64,000 bases of DNA from Affinundibacterium baiyunense (lineage in GTDB: Bacteria; Pseudomonadota; Gammaproteobacteria; Burkholderiales; Burkholderiaceae_D): NCBI RefSeq assembly GCF_018139645.1, contig NZ_JAGSPM010000002.1, positions 496,001-560,000 of the forward strand. The letters are read 5' to 3'. Under the pieces are notes generated by a model. The model saw only the letters and a list, made by a program, of their open reading frames with translations. It did not search any database and was not told the DNA's origin. Position 1 is the stretch's first letter, and each line of letters opens with the position of its first letter. Position numbers and translations under genes: made by a program. Shown piece by piece: positions 53,343 through 63,961 of the stretch.

Positions 53343-55841
53343 ATGCCATCGTCGTTACCATCCAAATTTGTGTTGAACGTGATCTCTGCTAGCATCGTCT
53401 TGTGTGGCGGAATGTTTGCGTCTTCCTCCTTGCAGGCACAAGTTGCTTCTGCGCCAGTAGCGAATTCAGCTAGCGCTATCAGTTTTTCTGCGCAAACTGT
53501 GGGGATGAAGAAACACAGCGGTTTGTTTGATATTTGGACTAGCCAAGAGCAAGCGAAAGTACTGATGGCAGTACCACAATCAGATAAGCCGTTCTTGTTG
53601 GTGACTTCACTTCCTTTTGGTTTGGGATCGAATGATGTTGGCTTAGACCGAGGACAAGCAGGGAGAAGTAAATTAGTTAAATTCGAACGCCACGGCAAAC
53701 GTTTGTTTTTGGTACAAGAAAATACGCGTTTCGTCGCAGAGTCAACTAATCCTGATGAGCGTGCCTCGGTACGCGAAGCCTTTGCGGGAGCAGTGCTGTG
53801 GGCTGGCGATATCATCGCAACTGAAAATAACACCAACCTAATCGACTTCTCTTCGTTCCTGATCGCGGACCGACACGGCGTCGCCGATGCACTTAGCCGC
53901 ACGCGTCAAGGAAATTACATGGTTGACGACAAGCGCAGTGCGGTACTAAGTCAACAAGCGAAGAGTTTTCCTGATAATACTGAACTGGAAGCTTTACTCA
54001 CTTTTGCTGGGCAGGGTGAGGGGCAGTTCGTACGTCAAGTCGCCGCCGATCCAAAAAGTCTGCGTGTGCACCAACATGTTAGCTTGATTCGTCTGCCGGA
54101 AGGATACAAACCGCGCGTCTATCACCCCGGTTCAGGTGGTTTAGATAGCGAACAAATGGATTTTGCAACGCCGTTAGCAGATAGTATTAATGTGCAGTGG
54201 CAGGTCAGATATCGTTTAGAAAAAAACGATCCAAACGCGGCAATTAGCACGGTGAAAAAACCAATTGTTTATTATCTAGATCGCGGTGCACCAGAGCCAG
54301 TGCGTACCGCATTGTTGGAAGGGGCGCGTTGGTGGACTAGTGCGTTTGAAAAAGCGGGCTTTAAAGATGCATATCGAGTCGAGTTATTACCCGAAGGTGT
54401 GGATCCCATGGACGTTCGCTACAACACCATTATGTGGGTACATCGCGCGACACGTGGTTGGTCTTATGGGAATGCGGTAACTGATCCGCGTACCGGTGAA
54501 ATTATTAAGGGAGCGGTAACACTCGGATCGCAACGCGTGCGACAAGACATTTTGATCGCTGAGAGTTTGCTTGCGCCTTATGGCAAATCCACTAGCGCCG
54601 AGAAAAAACAAGCAGCTGAACAGATGGCGTTGGCGCGCTTGCGCCAGTTGTCTGCGCACGAAGTTGGACACACCTTGGGTATCGCACACAACTTTGCGCC
54701 TAGTCGTCATGGCAATGGCTCAGTGATGGATTACCCGCATCCTATGCTGGGCTTAAACAGCAAAGGCGAAGTAGAACTGAAAAACGCTTATGGTGTTGGT
54801 GTCGGACCTTGGGATGATTTTGTCGTTAAGCATTTGTACGCAACTTTCCCAGGACAAGATGAAGATGCTGCATTGGCAAGCTTACGCGAGAAAGCGAAGG
54901 CGCAAGGCTTGCAATATGTTTCGGATACAGATTCGCGCGCGGCTGGCGCAGCACATCCAAATGGATTGCTGTGGGATTTCGGCGCTGATTCCTTAAAAAC
55001 CTACGAGCAATTAATGCAGGTGCGACAACGTGCCTTAGATAATTTTTCTTTGGCGGTATTGCCGCCGCAACGACAAGTGGGTGAACTCGAAGCTCGCCTA
55101 GTTCCTGTGTATTTACTGCATCGTTATCAAACCGAAGCGGTAGCGCGATTAATCGGTGGCGCGGAATATGAATATGGCCTAGCAAGCGATGCGAATGCAG
55201 GAAGAATTACAGCAGGCACCAAACCTGTTGCGGCTAGCATCCAACGACAAGCTTTACAAAAACTGATTGATAGCTTGCGCGCAGAGAATTTGGCGCTGCC
55301 AGCAAATGTGCTCAATATTTTGACGCCGCCTTCAGAAGGCTATAGCCGTACACCGGAGTATTTTTCGGGGCGTATGAATGTCGTGTTCGATGCACTGTCG
55401 GCAGTCGAAGCCGGTGCTGCGCAGAGTAGTTTGTTTTTATTCGACGCTGCGCGCATCAATCGTTTAGCCTGGCAACATGCAGTTGATTCGCAACAGTTGG
55501 GTGTGCGTGAGTTGTTTCAACAAGTATTTAAACAAACTTGGCAGCGTAACGAAGTCGGTACAAAGGCAGTGGCTGCGGATACGGTACAGCTCGCTTCGAA
55601 TTGGGTGATTCTCGATGCCATATTAAATTTAATTGATAGCGGTCGACTGCATCCGCAAGTGCAGGCAGAGGTGCGTCAAAGTCTTAGTGAATTGGCACAA
55701 TGGATGCAAAAGAATCCTGGCAAGGGCAGTACCGCAAGTAGTCGTCAACTAGCAGCTGACATGGTGTTGAATTATTTACGCGATCCCGCAAGTGTCAAAT
55801 TGCGCTCATTGCCACCAATTCCACCTGGCGCACCCATTTAA
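53343..55841 (+). CDS. Secreted zinc-dependent metalloprotease (DUF5117/DUF5118 type)
   Basis: 832 residues from the ATG at 53343, which has AAAGGA six bases upstream; the reading from 53325 begins at TTG. The signal peptide is FVLNVISASIVLCGGMFASS followed by SLQAQ. An N-terminal beta domain (FDIWTSQEQAKVLMAVPQ) precedes the metzincin-like catalytic region. The zinc motif HEVGHTLGIAHN starts at His439 (HExxHxxGxxH), and SVMDYPHPM nearby acts as a Met-turn candidate. A long helical C-terminus and a proline-rich end (PPIPPGAPI) follow. Family members are exported and of unknown biological target. The gene appears monocistronic. Confidence 0.9.
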   Translation: MPSSLPSKFVLNVISASIVLCGGMFASSSLQAQVASAPVANSASAISFSAQTVGMKKHSGLFDIWTSQEQAKVLMAVPQSDKPFLLVTSLPFGLGSNDVGLDRGQAGRSKLVKFERHGKRLFLVQENTRFVAESTNPDERASVREAFAGAVLWAGDIIATENNTNLIDFSSFLIADRHGVADALSRTRQGNYMVDDKRSAVLSQQAKSFPDNTELEALLTFAGQGEGQFVRQVAADPKSLRVHQHVSLIRLPEGYKPRVYHPGSGGLDSEQMDFATPLADSINVQWQVRYRLEKNDPNAAISTVKKPIVYYLDRGAPEPVRTALLEGARWWTSAFEKAGFKDAYRVELLPEGVDPMDVRYNTIMWVHRATRGWSYGNAVTDPRTGEIIKGAVTLGSQRVRQDILIAESLLAPYGKSTSAEKKQAAEQMALARLRQLSAHEVGHTLGIAHNFAPSRHGNGSVMDYPHPMLGLNSKGEVELKNAYGVGVGPWDDFVVKHLYATFPGQDEDAALASLREKAKAQGLQYVSDTDSRAAGAAHPNGLLWDFGADSLKTYEQLMQVRQRALDNFSLAVLPPQRQVGELEARLVPVYLLHRYQTEAVARLIGGAEYEYGLASDANAGRITAGTKPVAASIQRQALQKLIDSLRAENLALPANVLNILTPPSEGYSRTPEYFSGRMNVVFDALSAVEAGAAQSSLFLFDAARINRLAWQHAVDSQQLGVRELFQQVFKQTWQRNEVGTKAVAADTVQLASNWVILDAILNLIDSGRLHPQVQAEVRQSLSELAQWMQKNPGKGSTASSRQLAADMVLNYLRDPASVKLRSLPPIPPGAPI

Positions 55842-55930
55842 TTAGCTCGTGCGAGGGACCAATTACCGACTAGTGATTCGTTAACTTCGAGCGTAGAATG
55901 ATGTTCATCAATCTACGCTGGAGTAGCAAT

Positions 55931-56332
55931 ATGCACTTAATACAATTGGTCTACGCAAGCCGTTTAGTGGGAGATGAATCTGTACTGCATTCTATTCATA
56001 GTCATGCGGTTAGAAACAATACGGCGCATGTAATCACAGGCAAACTTTTGTACTGCAGTGGTCGATTTTTGCAAGTGCTAGAAGGAGAGCCTGCGCAAGT
56101 TCATCGCACGTTTGAGCATATCAAAGCGGACCCACGTCATAGTGATGTCACGCTATTGATGGAGCAAGCCATTAGTGAACGCGCCTATGCGCATTGGAAT
56201 ATGGGCTTTCGGCATGTGCTAGAGCAGGAGCTTGAGCAATATCCCGCGTATAAAGCCTATCTTCAAGATGATTTTTCCGCGTTACAAATACAACCCTTGA
56301 TCGCTTTGGAAATTATCAATACCTTTGTTTAA
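55931..56332 (+). CDS. Short BLUF-domain photoreceptor
   Basis: 133 residues from the ATG at 55931, set by GGAG seven bases upstream. The BLUF domain binds FAD and senses blue light. All core residues are present: Tyr8 (LVYASRL), Asn30 (RNNTAHVITG), Gln48 (GRFLQVLEGEP) and the Trp89/Met91 pair (HWNMGF). After residue 95 only a short helical cap remains (LEQELEQYPAYKAYLQDD), so there is no attached output enzyme; it must act through a partner. The neighbouring NAT-like gene is convergent, with 32 bases between stops. No che or cyclase gene is immediately next to it, although several c-di-GMP genes lie within 20 kb. Confidence 0.92.
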   Translation: MHLIQLVYASRLVGDESVLHSIHSHAVRNNTAHVITGKLLYCSGRFLQVLEGEPAQVHRTFEHIKADPRHSDVTLLMEQAISERAYAHWNMGFRHVLEQELEQYPAYKAYLQDDFSALQIQPLIALEIINTFV

Positions 56333-56336
56333 CTTG

Positions 56337-56362
56337 GCTTAATTTTCGAGCTTAATTCTGGA
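56337..56362 (+). repeat. Short tandem repeat
   Basis: GCTTAATTTTCGA (56337-56349) is followed at once by GCTTAATTCTGGA (56350-56362), two copies differing at two bases. They lie in the gap between convergent genes. No function is apparent. Confidence 0.4.
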
Positions 56363-56364
56363 GC

Positions 56365-57033
56365 CTAAAAATAAGTTTCATCAAAATTGGTGCGCGTAAG
56401 TATTTTGGCTGCGTTTGATTTTTTGCGCTTTTTAAATAAGGCTCGATGGATAGCGAACTTGAGACGATTCCGTTGATAGTCTTGTAGTCGTTTGAATACT
56501 TCAGACAGCTTGATCTGTTGTCGCAAGATTTCATATTCTAAATTGGGAATATGCGTGAGTGTGTGCCAAGTTATTTTGGTCACGTTATCGAAATAGAGTT
56601 CGCCGAAAGGCTCGTGACTTAGTGTCGCTTGGCTGGCAATTGCTTGTGGAGCGCTATTGCAAAGCTTGTGTAAATTGCCTAATCCAAAATCGACAATATA
56701 GGTTTGATTTACTAAGCAGCTTAGGTGGCCAGCCAATTGGCCTGCTTGGATGTAATCACGATGCCCCAAAAATATACGCTGGTTCCCGCTCTCCATCTTT
56801 GCATAACATTCGACTAGCCGCACTTCATAGTTCATTGACTGTAAAACTTGCTGCAGAAGTTGATTAATAAAAAGGCAGCAGCACCCGTATTCGTCGAATA
56901 GACCAAGATAGTCGAAATCGGTGACGAGCTGGGTCAGATCGTCGGATAATTTCCCCGGAGGTAGCTGATTGATGAAAATATTCTGCATAGCGATGACGTA
57001 GATTGAAACTTCACTACGCAGATTAGTTGCCAT
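56365..57033 (-). CDS. Arylamine N-acetyltransferase/transglutaminase-like protein
   Basis: 222 residues from the ATG at 57033; an upstream in-frame TTG at 57048 is possible and neither start has a good Shine-Dalgarno. The layout resembles NAT enzymes: a cysteine cluster Cys51-53 in DEYGCCCLFIN (NAT has RGGxCxExN), His103 in GHLSCLV, and Asp115 in YIVDFGLGN (NAT: VDVGFG). These could form the Cys-His-Asp triad, although the arginine and glutamate of the first motif are changed. The C-terminal tail is strongly basic (RALFKKRKKSNAAK). It may use a thioester donor or act as a transamidase; this is inference from motif order. Confidence 0.6.
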   Translation of the reverse strand: MATNLRSEVSIYVIAMQNIFINQLPPGKLSDDLTQLVTDFDYLGLFDEYGCCCLFINQLLQQVLQSMNYEVRLVECYAKMESGNQRIFLGHRDYIQAGQLAGHLSCLVNQTYIVDFGLGNLHKLCNSAPQAIASQATLSHEPFGELYFDNVTKITWHTLTHIPNLEYEILRQQIKLSEVFKRLQDYQRNRLKFAIHRALFKKRKKSNAAKILTRTNFDETYF

Positions 57034-57230
57034 ATCGAATGATTTCAAAAACTATTACATCTCTTTACAGTTGATACAAAAATTTAGTGATAAGTGGTGC
57101 TTGCCAGTATAAATTTCTTCCTGTGCTCATCATTTAAGAAAAAGGCAATTCTGTTTGATTTCGTCTTGACGCTATCGCGCTGTGCAATTTAGAGAATCTC
57201 ACCTAGCTAAATCGTCGCCATTTAGGCTGA

Positions 57231-59309
<2,079 letters not shown>

Positions 59310-59337
59310 ATTGATTGTGATTTCAGGTTGATAAAAT

Positions 59338-59366
59338 AAAAAAGCCAGTCAAGGACTGGCTTTTTT
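59338..59366. terminator. Bidirectional terminator between fadH and cytochrome c5 gene
   Basis: GCCAGTC (59344-59350) pairs with GACTGGC (59354-59360), flanked by six A's and six T's. It serves both converging genes. Confidence 0.92.
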
Positions 59367-59386
59367 ATCGCAGAAAATTTGGTGAA

Positions 59387-59926
59387 TTATTTTGCAGATG
59401 CTTCAGTAGCTGCTGCCGTTTTGACCTCAGGCTCTTTGAATTTACCGCCACTTGCATTGACCATGTGTACAACTGCGCGTGCAACTTCAACTTCGTCCAA
59501 ATCTGGATTGCCGCCTTTTGCTGGCATGCCACGGATGCCATCAATCGCATGTTTCAGTACAGTATCGTAACCTTGTGCAATACGTGGACCCCAGCCAGCA
59601 GCATCACCTAACTTCGGTGCACCGGCAGCGCCAGTACCGTGGCAAGCTGCACATGCGGCTTTATAAACAGCTTCACCAGTTTGTAATACTTTTGGTGCAT
59701 TTGCATCCAACAAGGTGAAACCTTCGTTGGCAACTGGGCTAATTCTTGCAGCAATAGCTTCTGGCGTTTGTGCGTTTGAGCCTGCACCAACAGTGTTGTT
59801 GCTAGAAACGAATTTTACTAGCAAAACAATAATCATAATAGGAACTATAAATCCAGCAAGAACGGCAACGATCAGTTGCTTAGGCGTCTTAATCGCTGAT
59901 TCGTGTTCGTCGTGGGCGTCGCTCAT
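59387..59926 (-). CDS. Membrane-anchored cytochrome c5-type protein
   Basis: 179 residues. An N-terminal uncleaved anchor (about 18-40, LIVAVLAGFIVPIMIIVLLV) places the haem domain in the periplasm. The single haem site is Cys92-Ala-Ala-Cys95-His96 and Met134 (IRGMPAKGG) is the likely sixth ligand. It belongs to the c5 (CccA/CycB-type) group that carries electrons to terminal oxidases or other respiratory partners. GAGGAAA lies six bases before the ATG. The tail is alanine- and lysine-rich with no evident function. Confidence 0.93.
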   Translation of the reverse strand: MSDAHDEHESAIKTPKQLIVAVLAGFIVPIMIIVLLVKFVSSNNTVGAGSNAQTPEAIAARISPVANEGFTLLDANAPKVLQTGEAVYKAACAACHGTGAAGAPKLGDAAGWGPRIAQGYDTVLKHAIDGIRGMPAKGGNPDLDEVEVARAVVHMVNASGGKFKEPEVKTAAATEASAK

Positions 59927-60156
59927 GGTTTCCTCGATACAAAAATAATGTGAAGTTTGCTCTTAGCATGACAAATCATACCAAGCGTAAAACATCAGAT
60001 TATAGAGCTAAAGCCAGTGTTTTGGAATGAAAAATAGGGTTTTGCAGCATTGGAGTCGGTTCATTTAAAGAATATATCCACAAAATAGCCAAGAATTGCT
60101 AAAGAGCTGTGGGGTAAATTGGGGTAGAATACGCGCCTATTTTTGTATTTCTCATA

Positions 60157-60233
60157 GCGCCAGTAGCTCAGATGGATAGAGTACAGCCCTCCGAAGGCTG
60201 GGGTCGCACGTTCGAATCGTGTCTGGCGCGCCA
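60157..60233 (+). tRNA. tRNA-Arg (anticodon CCG)
   Basis: 77 bases including encoded CCA. Acceptor stem GCGCCAG pairs with CTGGCGC, the D-arm starts GCTCAGATGGATAGAGT, the anticodon arm CAGCC-CTCCGAA-GGCTG gives anticodon CCG at 60191-60193, and the T-loop has TTCGAAT. It should read CGG codons. A TAGAAT at 60125-60130 may be its -10. Confidence 0.97.
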
Positions 60234-60418
60234 CTAGTCTCATCTCGACGACATCTCATCATTTTTCTTGCAAAGTTTTTCTTAGTGTCATTTGGTTAAT
60301 GGTGCATAGAAAGCGATGCATATGACTCCAGAAGTTGATGCGTTAACTCTCTCGCAACACACGGTACTCATTTATTCATTAGGGAAGTCTGATGGTGCTG
60401 AATATTCGCACAAGTCAC

Positions 60419-60445
60419 TAAACTTTTCGTGATTCGTTCCGATAA
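60419..60445 (+). promoter_or_regulatory. Sigma-28 (FliA) flagellar promoter for flaG
   Basis: TAAACTTT (60419-60426), then 11 bases, then TCCGATAA (60438-60445). The FliA consensus is TAAAGTTT-N11-GCCGATAA; 14 of 16 bases match with exact spacing. It lies about 60 bases before the flaG ATG. Confidence 0.85.
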
Positions 60446-60504
60446 TCACTATATGGGGAAATCCGCACAAATTTTTTATTAGTCATTAAGTATTGGGGAA
60501 GATA

Positions 60505-60885
60505 ATGAGCATCAATCAAATTAGCTCGGCGGTCTCGCGTATTGCTGGCGTTGCGGCTGTTGTTGGGGCTTCTTCTACCGCAGAGTCGCGCGTAGCGACA
60601 AAAGACACAGGGAAATCACCAGATGTTAAAGCGCCTTTGGTCGCTGATGCATCGAATCCAATTAGCGATGCAGAGTTAAAAAAATCGGTAGAAATAGTGA
60701 ATCGATTTTTAAACGCTAATAACAGCGTCAATTTAAATGTCGATCAAGAGACCGGTAAAGTTTTAGTCCAGATTGTTGATAAAGAAACTAATACTGTTAT
60801 CCGTCAAATTCCTTCGAGAGAGGTAATCGAGATGGCAAAAGATCTTGATAAAAAAAATGGCATGTTCATTCGTGAACAAGCTTAA
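60505..60885 (+). CDS. flaG: FlaG family flagellar protein
   Basis: 126 residues from the ATG at 60505, directly preceded by GGGGAAGATA; a longer reading from 60493 is weaker. The disordered, Ala/Ser-rich first half is usual for FlaG. The conserved half runs from SDAELKKSVEIVNRFLNANN through LNVDQETGKVLVQIVDKETN to IRQIPSREVIEMAKDLD. FlaG affects flagellar filament length or assembly in several bacteria. No flagellin or hook genes accompany it, but its sigma-28 promoter links it to the late flagellar regulon. Confidence 0.9.
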   Translation: MSINQISSAVSRIAGVAAVVGASSTAESRVATKDTGKSPDVKAPLVADASNPISDAELKKSVEIVNRFLNANNSVNLNVDQETGKVLVQIVDKETNTVIRQIPSREVIEMAKDLDKKNGMFIREQA

Positions 60886-60905
60886 TAAGCTTGATTGAAT
60901 TTTTT
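60877..60905 (+). terminator. Weak terminator overlapping flaG stop
   Basis: CAAGCTT (60877-60883) pairs with AAGCTTG (60887-60893); a six-T run follows at 60900-60905 after six unpaired bases. The stem is low in GC, so efficiency is doubtful. Confidence 0.45.
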
Positions 60906-61311
60906 CGCCCACCTTTAAATTTTGTATCCTTAAATAGGTGAGTGGTGATCTTGTTAGATAACCCATATCTACAATTTGCACTGCAACGGACGTCGACATG
61001 ATTTGTGCGCAGTTAAACCACTTGCTATTGTGGCCATAATGGCAAGTACAGCAAGTATACTGAGTAAAAACAATCTTTTTACAAATTCGAATCAAAATTC
61101 AAATCTACATTCAAAACTTGCCTTGCATTTAATCGAATGCGATTGTACTCGCCGCTCTACTCACAAAAAATGCAATAAGTTTAATCATTATTAAATTTTT
61201 CAAACGATTTGTCCGCTAGCTTTGCGGCAGAAACTCAAAATAGTTGCTATTCTTCGGCTTCATTCGATTTTGCCTGATGATTTGGGCGATTTTTATAGCG
61301 ACAACTGCGTC
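60886..61311. other. Intergenic region between flaG and decarboxylase
   Basis: 426 bases. Apart from the weak flaG terminator nothing was recognised. Codons in the decarboxylase frame are open from 61222 but look non-family, so they are treated as leader. Confidence 0.4.
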
Positions 61312-62766
61312 ATGACAGAACCATCTCATAGCTTAGACCCACAAGATTGGACCAGCCTGCGTGCTGAAGGACATCGTATGCTCGATGATATGCTCGATTA
61401 CATCGAAGGCATTCGTGAGCGACCCGTTTGGCAAAATATTCCTGAGCAAGTTAGAGGCAAGTTTCGGCAAAACTTGCCTAAGCAATCGAATGACTTGGCG
61501 CAAGTGCATCAACGTTTTATGCAAGATGTATTGCCGTATGCGGTGGGGAATTCGCATCCAAGATTTATGGGGTGGGTGCAAGGTGGCGGTACCCCGGTCG
61601 GTATGTTGGCGGAAATGTTGGCTGCCGGTTTGAACGCCAACTTGGGTGGCCGCGATCAAATGCCGATTGAGGTGGAAAATCAAGTAACACAGTGGATGCG
61701 AGAGTTATTTCAGTTTCCATCTACCGCTAGCGGACTTTTCGTAACGGGTACCTCGATTGCTAACTTTATTGCTGTGTTAGTTGCGCGTACCAAGGCCTTG
61801 GGTTTGGCCAGCCGTCGGACAGGCATTGTAAACAGCGAAAAAAATCTGGTTGCTTATGCGTCGGTCGGTGCGCATGCTTGTGTGTCGCAGGCGATTGATA
61901 TGGCAGGCATTGGAATCGATGCTTTACGTTTGATTCCAGTTAACCCGGATTTCTCGATGGATTTGCAGCAATTGGAACAACAGATTGAAGCCGATCGTGC
62001 AGCTGGATTGTCTCCCTTCCTCATCGCAGGCACCGCAGGCACGGTCGATGTTGGAGCGATCGATGATTTAGATGCGATTGCAACGCTCGCGCAGCGACAT
62101 GGACTATGGTTTCATATTGATGGCGCTTATGGTGCTCTAGCGATGTTGTCTGACGTAGTTGCGCCGCGCCTAAAAGGGATTGAACGCGCTGATTCGATTG
62201 CGTTTGATTTTCACAAGTGGGCGCAGGTGCAATACGACGCAGGTTATATTTTAGTGCGAGATGGTCAAGCCCATTTCGACACCTTTGCTACGCCTACAAG
62301 TTACTTGAAACGTGAAACCCGCGGTATTGCTGCTGGTGAGCGTTGGCCTTGTGATTTTGGTCCTGATTTATCGCGCGGCTTTCGTGCATTAAAAGCCTGG
62401 TTCACGATTCAAGTTTATGGCGTTGAACGCTTGGGACGGATGATTGAACACACTTGTGCATTGGCGCAGCGCTTGCAGCAGCGGATAAGAAATGAACCTA
62501 AATTAGAATTGTTAGCGCCAGTGAACTTGAATATTGTTTGCTTTCGCTACCGAGATAGTGAGCTCGATTTGGATGCATTGAATCGTGACATTGTTTTTGA
62601 ATTGCATGAATCAGGTATTGCCGCACCCTCTACCACCAAAGTGAATGGACACTTGGCGATACGAGCAGCGCTTGTGAATCACCGCACGCGTGAAGAAGAC
62701 ATCCATGAAATGTTGGATGCGGTTCTGCGATTTGGTGAGCAGTTGAGCCAGCTTCCGAAGTCTTGA
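61312..62766 (+). CDS. Group II PLP-dependent decarboxylase (aromatic-L-amino-acid type)
   Basis: 484 residues from the ATG at 61312; 30 upstream in-frame codons from 61222 do not look like the family. It belongs to fold-type I, group II decarboxylases. PLP site: Lys302 in SIAFDFHKWAQVQYD; the cofactor-binding aspartate is in FHIDGAYGALAML, and the substrate-side region is NSHPRFMGWVQGGG. It should release CO2 from an aromatic amino acid (tyrosine, tryptophan, DOPA or 5-hydroxytryptophan type), in the cytoplasm. No aromatic permease is next to it. The Shine-Dalgarno is weak. Confidence 0.88.
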   Translation: MTEPSHSLDPQDWTSLRAEGHRMLDDMLDYIEGIRERPVWQNIPEQVRGKFRQNLPKQSNDLAQVHQRFMQDVLPYAVGNSHPRFMGWVQGGGTPVGMLAEMLAAGLNANLGGRDQMPIEVENQVTQWMRELFQFPSTASGLFVTGTSIANFIAVLVARTKALGLASRRTGIVNSEKNLVAYASVGAHACVSQAIDMAGIGIDALRLIPVNPDFSMDLQQLEQQIEADRAAGLSPFLIAGTAGTVDVGAIDDLDAIATLAQRHGLWFHIDGAYGALAMLSDVVAPRLKGIERADSIAFDFHKWAQVQYDAGYILVRDGQAHFDTFATPTSYLKRETRGIAAGERWPCDFGPDLSRGFRALKAWFTIQVYGVERLGRMIEHTCALAQRLQQRIRNEPKLELLAPVNLNIVCFRYRDSELDLDALNRDIVFELHESGIAAPSTTKVNGHLAIRAALVNHRTREEDIHEMLDAVLRFGEQLSQLPKS

Positions 62767-62846
62767 GGAGTTGACGCTGCTTCGTCTAATTAAACTGTAG
62801 ATTTACCAAGCATAAACCTTGCTGTCGTGTGACCTTGATAGTTGAA

Positions 62847-63905
62847 TCAAAACAATGGTAATTGCTCGTCGCTCTTTTCTTCGCAAAGACTAATTCCCAA
62901 TCCGATTAGACGCACGGGTAATTGCTTACGCTGGTAGCCGATTTGCAATAGATCAGCGAATATTTGCTGATCTAATTGATTGGCTCGGCACTCGACGGTG
63001 GTTTGTTTGAAATCATTGAAGCGGATTTTGATATTTAATTTGTGGATTAGATTGGCGCTACCAGTACGTTCCACTTGTTTTTGTAACGAGGCGTACAGCA
63101 TCGGTAGCTCTGCGATACAATGCTGAAAATCAAGTAAATCGCGTGTGTAAGTTTCTTCGATGCTGACGGATTTTCTTACATGACTTGGCACTACCGCACG
63201 TTCATCAATGCCGCGACATAGTGAAAATAAACTCGCGCCCAGTTTGCCAAATTGTTTTAATAAATCGGGCAACGACCATTGCAATAAGTCTTCGCAAGTG
63301 CGAATGCCAAGTTGGTGTAACTTACTTGCAGTGACTTTACCAACGCCAAATAAACGCGCAACTTCAAGTTGCTTGACGAACCCCTCCACCTGCTCAGGCA
63401 AAATCACATACATGCCGTCTGGCTTGTTCCAGTCACTGGCAATTTTTGCGAGAAACTTGTTGGGTGCTACACCTGCAGATACGGTGATGCCGACATCCTT
63501 AAATATACGTTGCCGTATTTCTTGAGCGATACGGGTGGCGCTTCCATGTAATTGTTTGGTACTACTGACATCGAGATAAGCTTCGTCTAAGGACAACGGT
63601 TCTACAAGATCGGTGTAGTCGCGGTAAATGTCGAGAATTGTGCGTGAAGCTAGGCGATACTTTTCCATGTTCGGCCGCATTACGACAAGATCAGGGCAGC
63701 GCTTTAAAGCTTGTGAGGTTGGCATTGCAGAGCGCACCCCAAACTTACGTGCGACGTAATTACAGGTTGCGATAACCCCACGTTGATCAGCTTGTCCACC
63801 AATCGCTAACGGTACTTCACGTAAGCGAGGATCATCGCGCATTTCCACAGACGCGTAGAAACAGTCACAATCGCAGTGAATAATTTTGCGCTGAACGGGT
63901 TTCAT
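62847..63905 (-). CDS. dinB: DNA polymerase IV
   Basis: 352 residues, typical length. Y-family translesion polymerase, induced by DNA damage. Palm-domain metal residues are in IIHCDCDCFYASVE and in PLSLDEAYLDVS; the finger motif is GGQADQRGVIATCNYVARKF. The thumb (FLAKIASDWNKPDGMYV) and little-finger domains follow. The C-terminus (KSDEQLPLF) ends in a QLPLF clamp-binding motif, which should bind the beta sliding clamp. There is no Shine-Dalgarno before the ATG. A LexA box covers the predicted promoter, 14 bases upstream. Confidence 0.96.
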   Translation of the reverse strand: MKPVQRKIIHCDCDCFYASVEMRDDPRLREVPLAIGGQADQRGVIATCNYVARKFGVRSAMPTSQALKRCPDLVVMRPNMEKYRLASRTILDIYRDYTDLVEPLSLDEAYLDVSSTKQLHGSATRIAQEIRQRIFKDVGITVSAGVAPNKFLAKIASDWNKPDGMYVILPEQVEGFVKQLEVARLFGVGKVTASKLHQLGIRTCEDLLQWSLPDLLKQFGKLGASLFSLCRGIDERAVVPSHVRKSVSIEETYTRDLLDFQHCIAELPMLYASLQKQVERTGSANLIHKLNIKIRFNDFKQTTVECRANQLDQQIFADLLQIGYQRKQLPVRLIGLGISLCEEKSDEQLPLF

Positions 63906-63907
63906 AG

Positions 63908-63951
63908 GATCGGTTAAAGTACTGTTTATTTATACAGTATTTTAACCGATC
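63908..63951. promoter_or_regulatory. LexA (SOS) box within a longer palindrome, dinB promoter
   Basis: TACTGTTTATTTATACAGTA (63920-63939) matches the E. coli SOS consensus at 18 of 20 positions. It is centred in a 44-base near-palindrome: outer arms GATCGGTTAAA (63908-63918) and TTTAACCGATC (63941-63951) with one mismatched pair between the outer and inner arms. On the minus strand TATAAA (63929-63934) may be the -10 and TCGACG (63951-63956) the -35 at 16-base spacing, so LexA would cover the promoter. Confidence 0.85.
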
Positions 63952-63961
63952 GTCGAGATTT

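Noticed and set aside
60061..60243. Minus-strand ORF of 60 codons over the tRNA
   Set aside because: It is antisense to a complete tRNA-Arg gene.
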